Positions 34,717 to 46,623 of a stretch of DNA of 64,000 nucleotides are shown here, piece after piece. The notes below the pieces were generated by a model. The model worked only from the letters and a program-made list of their open reading frames with translations. It was not told where the DNA came from and did not search any database. The stretch covers positions 720,892,367-720,956,366 of the forward strand of contig NC_081413.1 of assembly GCF_030272615.1 (NCBI RefSeq), given 5' to 3'. Every line of letters begins with the position of its first letter. The stretch's first letter is position 1. Position numbers and translations under genes: made by a program. The stretch is from Cryptomeria japonica (taxonomy: Eukaryota > Streptophyta > Pinopsida > Cupressales > Cupressaceae).

Positions 34717-37680
34717 TGGATAACCCTACTACATCAAAAGAAAGATAAACAAGGGGGAAACCAGTATAACTAAAGGGGAAAAAAAAACATAGGAGGAAAA
34801 TCTTAAAGACAACCAAAGGTAGTTGAGTCAAAAGAAAAGGTAAAGAAGAGGAAACTGAGTCAAGATTTGATTGATCAATTACCTAGTTCAGGAGATAGGG
34901 CTAGGATAGCAGTCCAATTGAACCCTAGTATGGAAAAATTTGAAGATAGATACCAAGGTGTGGAGGACATATGGACGAATATTAGGGGATTTGAATTGTT
35001 CATCTTCCATTATCGCAAAAGAACCAACCATGAACCCATTTGTAACCCATGGAAAATGAATTTAGGGAAGATATTCGTCCCTAATGTGTTCATGGATGTA
35101 GGATTGGTAAATCTTTTGGCCAAGCATTATAATTCAAGCCTTAAAGCTATCAATGACCCATAGGGTAAACCATTTGTATAGTTATCCAAAAGTGCAATTG
35201 AGTAGATTTTCGGTTTTGAGGACATATGTGACCATCCAATTCTCTATGAGAATTTGAAAAATGAATATTGGAGGTTGGACACCACCTACAAGGGTTGGAG
35301 ATTGCCATTATCCAAACCAAGAGTGGATGGGAATACAGTACCATTGGTGGATGATGATGGGCCACCATTTAGTGTGGACTTGATTGAAAATTATTTCAGA
35401 TACACATACTATACTGTTGGACACATGTATTAAGAGTTGAGGTTCCTAGACTTGTGACACTTGAGCCTATGGTGACAATTGTAGATGTTTAGAGCCATCA
35501 TCCCAGAAATTTTGGTTGACAGGTTAATTGACACATCTCTTACAAAAGCTAAGAAGGATCTCTTTGATGCATCTCTTAGACATTACTCTATTTTGATGCA
35601 TATGGTCTTGTACTTTGGGTGTGAAAGGGGTATGTGGCCAGAAGAGTTGAAGATACAATAGTTTGATCATGAAGGTCAGCCATTACTAGTTTAGTTATGG
35701 ACATCCATTTGGGACAATAGGTTTGCCAGGGCTAATTCTGCCTATTTCCAAGAGTACTTAATGAAAGTTAATTTTAGGATGTTCAACCACTCATGTGACC
35801 ACTCCTTGTCAAATGAGATTAAGAAATTTTTGAGGCCAAAGGATAATGGTGGCCCAGATACAGTGAAGCATAATTGGGGAGACTGGTACTATTATTTAGA
35901 TGCTACAATAATAAGGGTTTATAGATTTGAGGACACTCCATTCATCCTGCCTAGAACTGTGTCTGATAGACTAGCCTACTTGGAGATAGTGAGGTAGGTA
36001 GATTATTCTAATGTCACGAATTTGAGGTCCTATGAGAAGAAGTCATTCATGCTTGCAAAATTGTGTTTCAATGAATTCACCATGCTTGCTAAGGAGGGGT
36101 ACGACTAGATATTGGACAAGCTACTACATTTCAACATGAACAAAGCCACACCAAGACAGGATTTTGATCTAAAGGGATTCATTAAAAATGCTAAATGATC
36201 ATACAAGTTGAGTGGGTATACCCACAAGCCCTGCCTTGAAGAAGATATGATGAGAAACTTGGATGAGGCTGAGGCCATCAGAGCTATTCAAGAGTATAAT
36301 ATGAACGTAGAGGCTAGAATAAGAAAAATGCAGAGTATGGAACTCTTTTTCTGCTAGTGAGGGTTCATCTAATGATGAGGATCAACCTCGAGAACTTAAT
36401 AGGATTTCATTATCTAGGAATGATTCATATCAGCCAATAAATAGAGAATTAGAAGTTGGGGATTCTGAGGTAGATTCTAGATAGCTGACTTATAGCCATT
36501 TAATTTCTGATGATCAATTTATTAAAACACATGAGTTTGAATCTTTTTATATCAATTTAAAGGAAAAGTAGTGAGAGAATTATTGACAACATTACTGATA
36601 GTAATGGAGGACTTCTTTTGGAGACCTTAATAATGGATATAAAGAAATAAATGAACACAATGACCCCTGAAAAGGGGGGGAACTCTTGGGAGATGCAGGT
36701 GTATTGAACTTTCCTATATGGTATTTGAATTCTGCTTTGGTATTTGATAGTTTTCTACACAATAGTGGTGCAAAACACAAGTTGAGTCCAGAAGGGGTAA
36801 CTCAAGTATTCATTGGGTTAGGATACAATCCAGATGAACATGCACTTCAAGTTTGGGCTTTGTATCCACCACACAAGAAGCCCCTAATCGTGGATACTGA
36901 GAAAGCTTTCAGACATGTTATGACCTTCAATGTGGGAGAGGCAAATCCTATAGCTACTATCAATTTGAGAATTAACTTAGCCAAGTTGAAGAAGGCTCAA
37001 ACTCAACTTATTATGAAGGAGAATGATGCTCTTAGGGCTAGGAGTGAGAGGTTTGTTAGGGAAATTGATCTCTTGAAGGATCAGTTGAATGCACCAAGAC
37101 ACCATTGTTAACACTAGAAGAAAGATCACGACCCAAGGATAAAAAATGTCAACTGAAAGAAGAAAGCCAACAGTTAAGAAGTCAATTGACTAATGCTAAA
37201 TTTGATGTTATGTTAGTATTCATTCAAAAAAGGTCCAAAGCTATGATGACATGGATAGACAAGTGCTGGAATACATGCTCAAAAAATAATCTTTCCATCA
37301 TAAAGCATGCGAGGTTGGATAACTGGTTGGAAGAAGTACTTGATGCGGTTTAATAAAGAAGTGACCTAGGTCCAGCTACTATCAAAGAAATTGAGGAATT
37401 GATAGAAGCTCACTATAGATTTGCAGAGCAACTCATGGGGAAATCAAATTTTTTTACCTTGATTACAAGTTATGGGATGCCATCTCTTATAACTAAGGAT
37501 GGGAGATTGAAGGAGAAAATAGCATGGGTTCAGGAATGCCAAAAATATCTACGTGACACAATGAAGGTGGCTCAAAAGGGAGACCCAGACACAACCAACA
37601 ACTATGTAGAAGAGATGTTTGTTGTAGAGAGCTTCATCAAAGGCATCACTGAATATTGTGATACATATTTGAGCCAATAA
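34717..37680 (+). pseudogene. Relic of a long unknown ORF
   Basis: Not recognised. A frame from MDNPTTSKER at 34717 runs through LIDQLPSSGDRARIA, a middle part (GWRLPLSKPRVDGN, HSCDHSLSNEIKKFLRP, DWYYYLDATIIRVYRF, SGYTHKPCLEEDMM) to about 36350. A second block, 36686-37111, has a QVFIGLGYNPDEHALQVWAL region and then a coiled coil (IMKENDALRARSERFVREID). 37105-37353 and 37399-37680 finish it, ending CDTYLSQ. At least ten stops interrupt, most of them TAG. No enzyme motif is visible. The length and the terminal coiled coil suggest a transposon accessory protein rather than a host gene. It follows C3 directly. Confidence 0.5.
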
Positions 37681-39426
37681 TATGCTGATCATTTAACTAG
37701 AGTTCATTTATGTTTAATTAGACATCAAAGAATTTAGTTACCATATGTTTCGTTCAATCTTAAAAGACTCTTTGAAGGGATTTGACCCTTCACTTTGTTA
37801 TAAGTATGTAATAAGTTCATTTTCAAAAATCAATAGAAGATAATCTTTTTACTTTGCAAATTTTATGCCTAGTGAATGATCTAAGTGTTTCCAATTCAAA
37901 TGTGCTAAAGGAAATCTTTTATTCTAGATATCAGTTCTCTTGTGATTATTACTTCAAGCAAATTTTTGTCTATAAGTTCCTTACAAAAAACTATTCATTG
38001 TTGTAACGGTTAAAAAAATAAGACTCATTTTAGACCTTCTTATCCTTATGATTCTTTCATTGCTGGTCTTTTCAAGGAAAATTTAAACTCAGTTAGACTA
38101 ACTATTGTGACAAGAAAATAGTGGAGTAGTATTGGAGGTTGGAATAGTTGACAAATTCATTCCAGCATTGGATTTAAAAATTGTCTCATAGGAGTTTTAC
38201 GTGAAATTTTAGGAAGTAGTGACTTTGTAACCCAAGAGGAGGGAAGGCATTGACCAGTCATCAAGTTACATTTAATCAATTCAAATATTTACATTTTCAG
38301 TTTTAGTTCGAAGATATAAGTAGGAAACAAAAATAGGATGTAGGAATAAATAAAATAAGCTAAAGAATTTTATCTCAGAAACGAATGTCATTTTGAGATA
38401 AACAATCAAAATCAAAATATAGTAGAGAGGCACAATCTTCTATAAAAAGAAACATCTTGGAGAATTAGTTGGTGAAAAGGTATACCCACCTAGGTCTTGC
38501 ATATCTTGAAGTGTAAGGAGTGAATAATTCTAAAGGATCGCTCTACCAGCTGGTCAAGTTAATTGGAGGGTTTGAGCATAAAGATTGGCATACTTTTAGA
38601 ACTTTCCAATCTGTACTTGATTTGGGAACCAGCACTTCCAACATCCTATCTATTAACCAACGCCTATTTTCAATCCTTCCATCCCTTCGTTTCAATCCTT
38701 TGCATAAATCCTTCATCTATGAAATAGACATTTGTGTCATTTTGTCACATGCTTTCCCATGCTCAATCTTATGTTTGGTTCATTTCCTAGATATCTATTC
38801 ATAAAATGCTTTAAAATTTGAGGTTGTTCCTCTTTAACACTAACTTTTGGTTGGGATTCATACTCAATCTAGAAAGAGAATCACTTGGTGTATGTTGATA
38901 CTGACATATTTTGAGTACTATATCTCAAGCACTTAATTAATAGCTTTAAGTCATTGTGATTTCTTAGGTGAAGACATGAATAATGAAAAATCTAAAATCC
39001 TACTTCAGCATCGTTTTAATTCTTGAACCCATGTGAGCTTCATTTCTTACGAGCCAGCTACAAAAAAATAAATGAAAAGAGAAAAATCAATATCAAAAGA
39101 TTGAAACAAAATAATGAGAAAGAAAAGAAAAGAAAAAAATGCATGAAATGAAATATCAAATGATTTGCTTTGGGAAAATGTGAGTAACTCCATTGAGGCT
39201 ATAGATGCTAGACTGAAAATAGAGAAATATTTGCAAGATTACACTAATAACCTTTTCAAGACTATAGATGTTTGTTGGTAGTGAGGCTCTATCCAAGATG
39301 CTTTAGAAGTCAAGTTAACTCACGTAGCTCGTCATGTCGGATTCTAAAGATTACAATGGTCATATAAGTCAGAATAAACCTACTTGCACACACATGGGTA
39401 ATCAAAGACTAAGTACCTTGATCCAG
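37681..39426. other. AT-rich retroelement relic
   Basis: No gene. 38920-39410 repeats 18140-18680 in the same orientation. The short ORF 38520-38804 has no recognised feature. The stretch ends where the G5b LTR begins. Confidence 0.5.
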
Positions 39427-40894
39427 TGTGGGATTCTTCTTCCCTTTTGAGTATGCTACCTATATGCGGGAAAAGCGGGTCGATAGAACTCAAAATGTGA
39501 AAATGAAGCCCAAGGAGCCTTGGTCACACACCCACAGGACTTCTTGGTGCAAGCTATGGAGTCATGAAGTATGACTCAGCTTCCCAAGGTTGGTTACATG
39601 GTTCTCTATCTCACAAGGTCCCTCAAACCAAATTCTTTTCTCTCAGATAACTGAGCAAAGTGGTTTAGGGATGACAAATGCAAGATCGAGGGATGCTTTG
39701 GTTGATTTTAAGATGAAATGCATCATAAGCTATGCATGATCCTATAAATGCAATAAACTAGATTATAAGATGACAAGATTAGTAGCAAGACTATCCTAGC
39801 ATGATATACTAGTCTATGATTAAGCTAAATGATAAAGAAAATACTCTAAACATGCATATTTAGATTAATTCCTATTGGAAAGAGAGGCTAAATGATGAGC
39901 ACAAATGATATATTAAAGCTTGGATGGATTTTAGTATAAGTGTGATGCTAAAGACTTGGATGATTAAAATGGAGGATGGAGAGCTCTATTTATAGCAAAA
40001 ATAGGGCAATGAATGGCCAGGATTGAAAGAGGTAATCAAGGGTTGAGTTTGAAAGTTGGGAATCCATGTTCACAATTTTCACCAATGAAATGGTGACAAT
40101 TGGCAACATAGGGTTGGTTGAGAGAAGATGTAAGAAGCATTAAATGCTTGAGAAGACCTCATGGTTATCTTAAGGGGTAAGGGTTATGGTTAAGTTAGGA
40201 TTACCCATTGGATAAATCTTTTACCCAAAGGATAAAATCTTGTGCAATGGATTAAGGATAACCATGGTCAAAGCAATAAATGCTTGATGAGACCCTTGGG
40301 TTACATGGAGGTTGAGTTTAGGGAAATTTTTTAATCATGCTAGAGGATTGAGTTAACCATTAATGGTTTGGGAGACTTTCAAAGTTAGTGGTTGAAGCCT
40401 TTAAGGGTTTTTTAAGACTTTGAGGATTTGAGAAGTGACTTTCCCTTGCTTAGGGATGTGACAAAGTTTAGAAGATGGGTTAGGTTAATTTAGAAGTGAT
40501 TAGAAAAGTCTAGAAGGGGTTAGGAATAGGGTTTAGGAAGCAAGTGGGAGGTGTAGGATTTTGCAAGTGGATGAAGGGATAATAGGATTTAAAAATGAAT
40601 TTAATTCAATTTGTTTGTAATTGGGGAAATTAAATAAATTAGGTTTATTTAATTTAGGATAAACTATTTAATTAAATTTGAATTTAATTAAAAAGTGGAT
40701 AGGGGATTTAATTTAATAAAATGATTTATCCTATTAAATGGTAAAAGAGGTCTAGTGAATTTAATTAAATAAATGGAGTAATTTACTTAATTAAATAGAG
40801 GAATAAGAGTAATTCAATTAAATTGGATTTAATTAAATAGAGAAATGAACATAAGATATTCGTTTAGAAATATGGTCATTTTTATACGTCTACA
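39427..40894 (-). repeat. G5b 3' LTR
   Basis: In element sense (minus) it starts TGTAGACG at 40894, directly after a polypurine tract. It has an AATTAAAT-rich U3 of about 0.9 kb and a TATA box (GCTATAAATAGAGCTC, 39981-39996). The left end is placed at TG 39427 because similarity of the flank to 18140-18720 stops there. That end has moderate support only. No second LTR is in the window. Confidence 0.6.
39981..39996 (-). promoter_or_regulatory. TATA box in the G5b LTR
   Basis: The minus strand reads GCTATAAATAGAGCTC, a good plant TATA box, about 900 bp from the LTR 5' end. Transcription would run left into R-U5. Confidence 0.6.
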
Positions 40895-40907
40895 TTTTGC
40901 CCCTCTT
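40895..40907 (-). promoter_or_regulatory. Polypurine tract of G5b
   Basis: The minus strand reads AAGAGGGGCAAAA directly before TGTAGACG. It is homologous to 23985-23997. Confidence 0.8.
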
Positions 40908-40940
40908 TGAAGTGACATGTGTGCACATGTTAATTCAAAG
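40905..40940 (-). promoter_or_regulatory. Conserved hairpin before polypurine tract (G5b)
   Basis: CTTTGAA…ACATGTG, a two-base loop, then CACATGT…TTCAAAG. The outer stem is the same as at 23952-23988; the inner stem is paired but has a different sequence. Confidence 0.65.
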
Positions 40941-41080
40941 AAAATGATGTGTTATCGTGATTTATGATTAAATAAAAATTTTATGTCGTACCCTAGATTT
41001 GATGTACGATGCCCCATATTTGATAAACAATGTTTGATAATGCCCCCTCGAGAGATGAATCAAAAATTTGGAAAATTTGA

Positions 41081-41562
41081 TGTGATTTGATAATTGTGTT
41101 TGCATTGTAAAAAGTTGGCTATGTGGAATGCTAAGAATTGATTCATCTCCTGATATGGATGTGTGTGAGGGTACGAGGAAGACCACGAGTGAATTACATG
41201 CTCAATCCCCTAACCCTAATTTTATTTTACCCTATAAAAGGAGAAAAGTGCATTGTTTTGTCTCATTTGTGCTTGTTGACTTTGGAGAGAAAGACTTTTG
41301 GAGAGAAGACAAAATGCCTATCCCATATTCTACACATCAGGTTCACCAAAAATGTGTGGGAGAAAAAGTGACACTAAGCAAGCATGCCCTAATCTCACTT
41401 TCAACCACACACTTGTGGAATTGGATCTTGTGGGTTTCAACCCCTCTTTTGAATGTAAAGTCTCCCAAGTGAAAACCATCAACCCTAGGGACCTCCCTTC
41501 TCTCTCTTTGGAGTTGAAAGAGGGGAGAGAAACTAGGGGTTGATCGATTTTTCCGCTTTACA
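41081..41562 (+). repeat. Short LTR-like segment with TATA box and primer-site stub
   Basis: The plus strand carries CTATAAAAG (41232-41240) and ends CGCTTTACA|TTTTGGTG, the usual form of a gypsy LTR end followed by a primer site. The primer site is cut after GGTG by the start of the inverted arm (41568). The segment also contains the 85-bp copy of the E4 primer/LTR end (41333-41417), so it may be chimeric. The left border (a TG after AATT) is a guess. Confidence 0.4.
41333..41417 (-). repeat. Copy of the E4 primer site and LTR terminus
   Basis: 85 bp nearly identical to 52871-52957. In the primer part two G-to-A changes (ACGTCGGG to ACATCAGG) fit CpG decay. Sequence on both outer sides is unrelated to E4. 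Confidence 0.7.
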
Positions 41563-41567
41563 TTTTG

Positions 41568-42674
41568 GTGCAACTCTTCACAATTATCAACTGACTGTGA
41601 GTCAAATGGAACAATCACATCCTATGGCTCCGAGTGATAAGGGTGATAGCAGTCAACAACCATTTGGGAAGTTTAAACCGAACAGAGATTCCATCAAATT
41701 CAATGAAAACATCATCAACAACAATGTGAATGCAGCATCAGGTGTGCCTCCTATTTCTAAGTTTTTCAAGAAAGAAAGAAAGTATACTCCTTTGAATGAA
41801 TCATTGCATAGTATTATGAATAAGTTATTGGAACAAAATGTGCTTACTCTTCCTCCTATAAAAAAAATTGATCCCGCAAAGATTACTTCACCTTATTTTG
41901 ATAACAAATCTTTTTGTCAATTTCATCGTCAGCCTGGGCATGATACTGAAAAATGTTTTTCTTTAAAGGGTAAAATTCAAGATTTGATTGATAATAATAC
42001 TATTTCTGTTTCTGGAGTGAATGATAAAGGCAATACATCTGTAGCTCCTCCTAACCAAAATCTTCAGATTTTTACTGATCCATTACCTTCTCATACCTCT
42101 AATGCGATTGAGGCTAATGATTCCTATCTCTCATCCGATGGTCTTGTGTCTATGACTCCGAATGTGATTAACTTTGTAGAGCAGCAAGAAAACCCTAAAG
42201 AACCTTCCATAACATTTGATTCTAGTGAAACTATTAGGTCACCTGATGGTCCTTTATACATAGTTGCAAAAGTTAAGGATACACCTTGTCGTGGAGTGCT
42301 TATTGATCCTTCGTGCATGGTTAATGTTATTACTGAAGAATTTCTTTTTACTTTGCAATTGAATCAAGTGATCTATGACAAAACAGATGTGATTGTGAAA
42401 TTATTTGATGCATTTTCTTCTCCTGCAATTGGTTCTATTACATTACCTATTGAGGTCCATAACAAATCCCTTGATGTGAACTTTGCTATTATTCCTTCAT
42501 CCGAACAATTTTGTGTGAAGCTTGCCTATCCTTGGCTATCTTCCATGAAAGCTATTGCTTCTCCTATTCATAAGTGTTTGAAATTCCCCCATAATGGTGA
42601 AGTTGTTATTGTCAATCATAGTCTCTTTAAACCAACTGAAAGAAATTCTAGTATTCCTATTGATTATTTTTGGC
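41568..42674 (+). repeat. Inverted duplication, left arm (gag-protease)
   Basis: About 1107 bp, the reverse complement of 43039-44144 with scattered substitutions. The two arms face each other around a 364-bp spacer (42675-43038). Both carry the same part of a Ty3/gypsy gag-protease gene. Confidence 0.92.
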
Positions 42675-43039
42675 CTAAACAATTCCAATCTCTTCCTCCG
42701 CGAAGTGATCATCTTTTCAAATCTTATCAAAAGTGGAAAATAGATATGATCCTATCTTTAAGTGAACCTAGAACACCCAAACTTGACATTCCTATTGTTC
42801 TTGAGAAGGAAGTTCTTCCTTTGAAAGATAAAACTAATGTCTTTCCTCAAGAAGATTCCCAACCCATCCCTATGGATGTGACTATGTCTATACCTAAAAA
42901 GCTTTCTAAGAGTAGACCTATACCTCCTCGTCATGATGGACTTGGTCTCCTTCCTAAACCAAATATTCCTCCTTTATATGGAGCAGTTCCTCCTCCTTTT
43001 TATAGAGAGAAGAGACCTTCTTCTTCTCCTATTATCTAG
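41571..43039 (+). pseudogene. Ty3/gypsy gag-protease fragment (plus-strand copy)
   Basis: An open frame to a TAG at 43037-43039. It lacks the gag N-terminus: the reading enters at QLTVSQMEQ, which is midway in the minus copy. Features in order are a CQFHRQPGHDTEKC zinc motif (near 41915), a retropepsin-like region with VLIDPSCMVNVITEEF (DPS in place of DTG/DGS), and LAYPWLSSMKAIASP. After the arm ends it runs 364 bp further as a Pro-rich linker (PIPPRHDGLGLLPKPN) that the minus copy lacks. The upstream ATG at 41540 lies in LTR sequence and is not a real start. Confidence 0.75.
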
Positions 43040-44144
43040 CCAAAAGTAATCAATAGGAATGCTAGAAGTTCTTTCAGCTGGTTTAAAGAGCCTATGATTG
43101 ACAGTAACAATTTAACCATTATGGGGAAATTTCAAACATTTATGAATAGGAGAAGCAATAGCTTTCATGTAAGATAGCCAAGGATAGCCAAGCTTCACAT
43201 GAAATTGTTCGGATGAAGGAATAATAGAAAAGTTCACATCAAGGGATTTGTTATGGACTTCAATAGGTAATGTAATAGAACCAATTGCAGGAGAAGAAAA
43301 TGCATCAAATAATTTCACAACCACATCTGTTTTGTCATAGATCACTTGATTCAATTGCAAAGTAAAAAGAAATTCCTCAGTAATAACATTAACCATGCAC
43401 GAAGGATCAATAAGCACTCCACGGCAAGGTGTATCCTTAACTTTTGCAACTATGTATAAAGGACCATCAGGTGCCCTGATAGTTTCACTAGAATCAAATG
43501 TGATGGAAGGTTCTTTAGGGTTTTCTTGCTACTCTACAAAGTTAATCACATTCGGAGTCATAAACACAAGACCATCGGATGAGAGAGAGGAATCATTAGC
43601 CTCAATCGCATTAGAGGTATGAGAAGGTAATGGATCAGTAAAAATCTGAAGATTTTGGTTAGGAGGAGCTACAGATGTATTGCCTTTATCATTCACTCCA
43701 GAAATAGAAATAGTATTATTATCAATCAAATCTTGAATTTTACCCTTTAAAGAAAAACATTTTTCAGTATCATGCCCAGGTTGACGATGAAATTGACAAA
43801 AAGATTTGTTATCAAAATAAGGTGAAGTAATCTTTGCGGGATCAATTTGCCTTATAGGAGGAAGAGTAAGCACATTTTGTTCCAATAACTTATTCATAAT
43901 ACTATGCAATGATTCATTCAAAGGAGTATACTTTCTTTCTTTCTTGAAAAACTTAGAAATAGGAGGCACACCTGATGCTGCATTCACATTGTTGTTGATG
44001 ATGTTTTCATTGAATTTGATGGAATCTCTGTTCGGTTTAAACTTTCCAAATGGTTGTTGACTGCTATCACCCTTATCACTTGGAGCCATAGGATGTGATT
44101 GTTCCATTTGACTCACAGTCAGTTGATAATTGTGAAGAGTTGCA
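43039..44144 (-). repeat. Inverted duplication, right arm (gag-protease)
   Basis: About 1106 bp, the reverse complement of 41568-42674. Differences include the residues CVKLAY vs HVKLGY and KKIDP vs RQIDP. Confidence 0.92.
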
Positions 44145-45448
44145 CACAACTGTTGGAAAGAAGTAAACTCAGAAAACAGAAGTTTGTCTCGAATATCTTT
44201 TTGTAAATTAGAAATAAAGATTCTTTGAATATCATTATCAGGCACTGGAAAAGAAATTTGAGCATACAAATGCTTATATCTACCAATGAAATCAGTCACT
44301 TTTTCTTTAACACCTTGTTTACAATGCATTAAATCAATCAAAGTAACTTTAGGACTTATATTGTTTTGAAATTGTTGAATGAAAGCATTTGCAAGTTGTT
44401 CAAAAGAAGTAATAGAATAAGAAGGCAACGAGCAATACCATTGTAGGGCTTTGTCTCTTAATGTTCTAGTAAACAGTTTTGCAAGCAACCTTTGGTCATA
44501 AGCAAAATCGGTACAAATTGTTTGAAAAGTCTTAACATGTGTTAGAGGATCACCTTTACCATTATAAAGCTCCAAATGCGGGATTTCAACATGTTTAGGA
44601 GGGATAGCTCAAACAATGTCAAGAGAAAGTGGGCTCGCAACATCAAATGTGGGCACACTAAACTTAGATTGATTCATAGAGGCAATTTGTTGCTGTAAAG
44701 AAGAGACAGTTTGTGCAAGATTGTTAATGGTCGCTTCAGTTGAAGAATTCATATTAGACGTGTTAGATTGTGATGGAGGTGTTATGTTATTGAAAGAAGG
44801 CATTGATTGAGATTAAGGTGGTGGAACACTATGATAGTTAGTCATAGGAGATGATTGGAAAGGAGGAACACTGCAAGGAGGAATGGAATGGTTAAATGAA
44901 TTGCCCCCTTGCGTCATGTTCATTTGTGGAGATATAATAGGAACACTCATTGAAGGAATGAATGAAGAAGTTGGATTAAATGAAGGAAGAGGGTTAATTG
45001 AAGAAGAAGGATTTCCCCCATGACTAGTGATCATAGGCAGAATGTCTTGTATAGAAGTAGTCATTATGTTTGATGTAAAGGTAGGTATGCTAGCAATAGA
45101 AGTTGTCAAAGGAATAGAATGATTGACTTGAGTAGGAGGTTGTGTATAATCTAAAGTTTCGGCACAACTCTTCATAGGCATCACATTCGAATCCACAATG
45201 TGTGCAATACCACGTAAAATATCAATTCCATTCTTATCACTTTGAAGCATATGTTTTAGACCCTCAATTAAAGGAAGAGCTTGACTATCGGGGTATTCTT
45301 GAGACATCCATTGTCGAAAATCGTCAAATTGATTATCCAATTTCGAAAGTTGTTCTACAGAAACCTCATGGAGAGCTTCTTCATCATTAGGAGGATTAGA
45401 GGAATTACCCATGTCCTCGTTAAAAAGGCTATTCAAATTAGGTTCCAT
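43112..45448 (-). pseudogene. Ty3/gypsy gag-protease gene (minus-strand copy, with full gag start)
   Basis: One frame from MEPNLNSLFNEDMG at 45448 to a stop at 43112, broken by three stops (at about 44812, 44608 and 43528) but with no frameshift. Residues 1-280 are a Pro/Ser/Asn-rich leader. The capsid domain follows (LELYNGKGDPLTHVKTFQ, then DKALQWYCSLP and FIGRYKHLYAQI), then the CQFHRQPGHDTEKC zinc motif and a retropepsin-like end with IDPSCMVNV. This is the retrotransposon gag family of Ty3/gypsy. No pol follows, because the frame runs into the inverted repeat. Confidence 0.85.
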
Positions 45449-46623
45449 CTCCTTAGTAATTAAACCTCGGAAAGACTTAATTCTACGGCTTCATCTAACA
45501 GGAATAGTGTAAGTAGGGCTTATTGTTGTAAAACTCATGCACTAGAGAGGGAGAGAAGATTTTGAATTTTAGAGGTAGCAATTTTCAGTGAAATCAGCCA
45601 ATCTTCTGGATTTAAGCTGTTAAATGCAATCACGACAGTCTCCCGAAATTTCAGAAAAAATGTCCGGGACCGTGGCGCTCGGAGTGCACACTGTCCCTGC
45701 AACTTTTTTCGAAATTTGCAGGGATGAAAGTTATGATGATTTTAAAGCTAATCTGAAAAAATTGAGTGATTTTACGATCTGTAGATAGGCCAAATTAAAG
45801 TTGCAATCTCAAAATTGAACCCTACCCAAATTGTCGAAAAATGCAAAATTTGAATTTTGAAAAAGAGAGGGAAACTAAAATTTTGAATTTTATGATTTTA
45901 GAGGGAATACCAAAAGCAATGCAAGTTTTGAAATTCAAATGTTGACTCAATTTCACGCAAAATTCAATTTTGAAGGCGGAAATCAAAGTTGTTGTAATTA
46001 AGCACTTAATTTCAAAAGTCACAAATTGCAAGAATTTGAATAAAGCACTGAAATTTCGAATGAATGCAAACATACTTTTCAGATTTATGACAGTAAGAAC
46101 ACAATTTTGACACAAGATTTCAATTTCAGCAATTTTTGAATGATTAGGAGCCTTAAACCAAGCAATCACAAGACCAACTTTGACTGTAATTTTGAAAGTG
46201 TTAGAATTGATAAAATCAGCCAAAATTCTAGATTTTAGCAGAAAAATACAGTAAGATCTTGCTCCCGAAATTTCGGAAAAAATGTCGGGGACGATGGTGC
46301 TCGGGGTGCACATGGTCCTCGCAACTTTTTTCCAAATTTTCAGGGATGAAAGATATTGTGATTTTATTGTGGAATCCAAAGTTACAGCTGATTTGGAGAT
46401 GTTTTGATCAGTAAAATTGTCGGACAAAGGTTGAATCAAGAGGGTTTCAAAAATTAGGGTTTTGACACTTAACCACTTAATTTTCAAAATTAAAGCACAA
46501 ATATGACTTGATAATTTGTAATAGAAGGGCAGATCTGAAACAAGCATTAACAATTAAATATTTCACAAGTTCAATTACTAAAAAGAAATTTAGGGTTTTT
46601 ATGTAATTTAGGGTTTTTATGTA
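45449..46623. repeat. LTR-like leader with two copies of a GGAC…GTCC block
   Basis: Non-coding sequence upstream of the minus-strand gag. Blocks at 45640-45735 and 46260-46350 share AAAAAATGTC(C/G)GGGAC … GCAACTTTTTTC … CAGGGATGAAAG with each other and with 47565-47670 inside the E4 LTR. It is probably LTR sequence of a related family, but I find no primer site or LTR end. Confidence 0.5.

Noticed and set aside
41540-41570. ATG at 41540 as the start of the plus-strand gag-protease ORF
   Set aside because: It lies in LTR end and primer-site sequence; homology to gag begins only at about 41571, in mid-gene.
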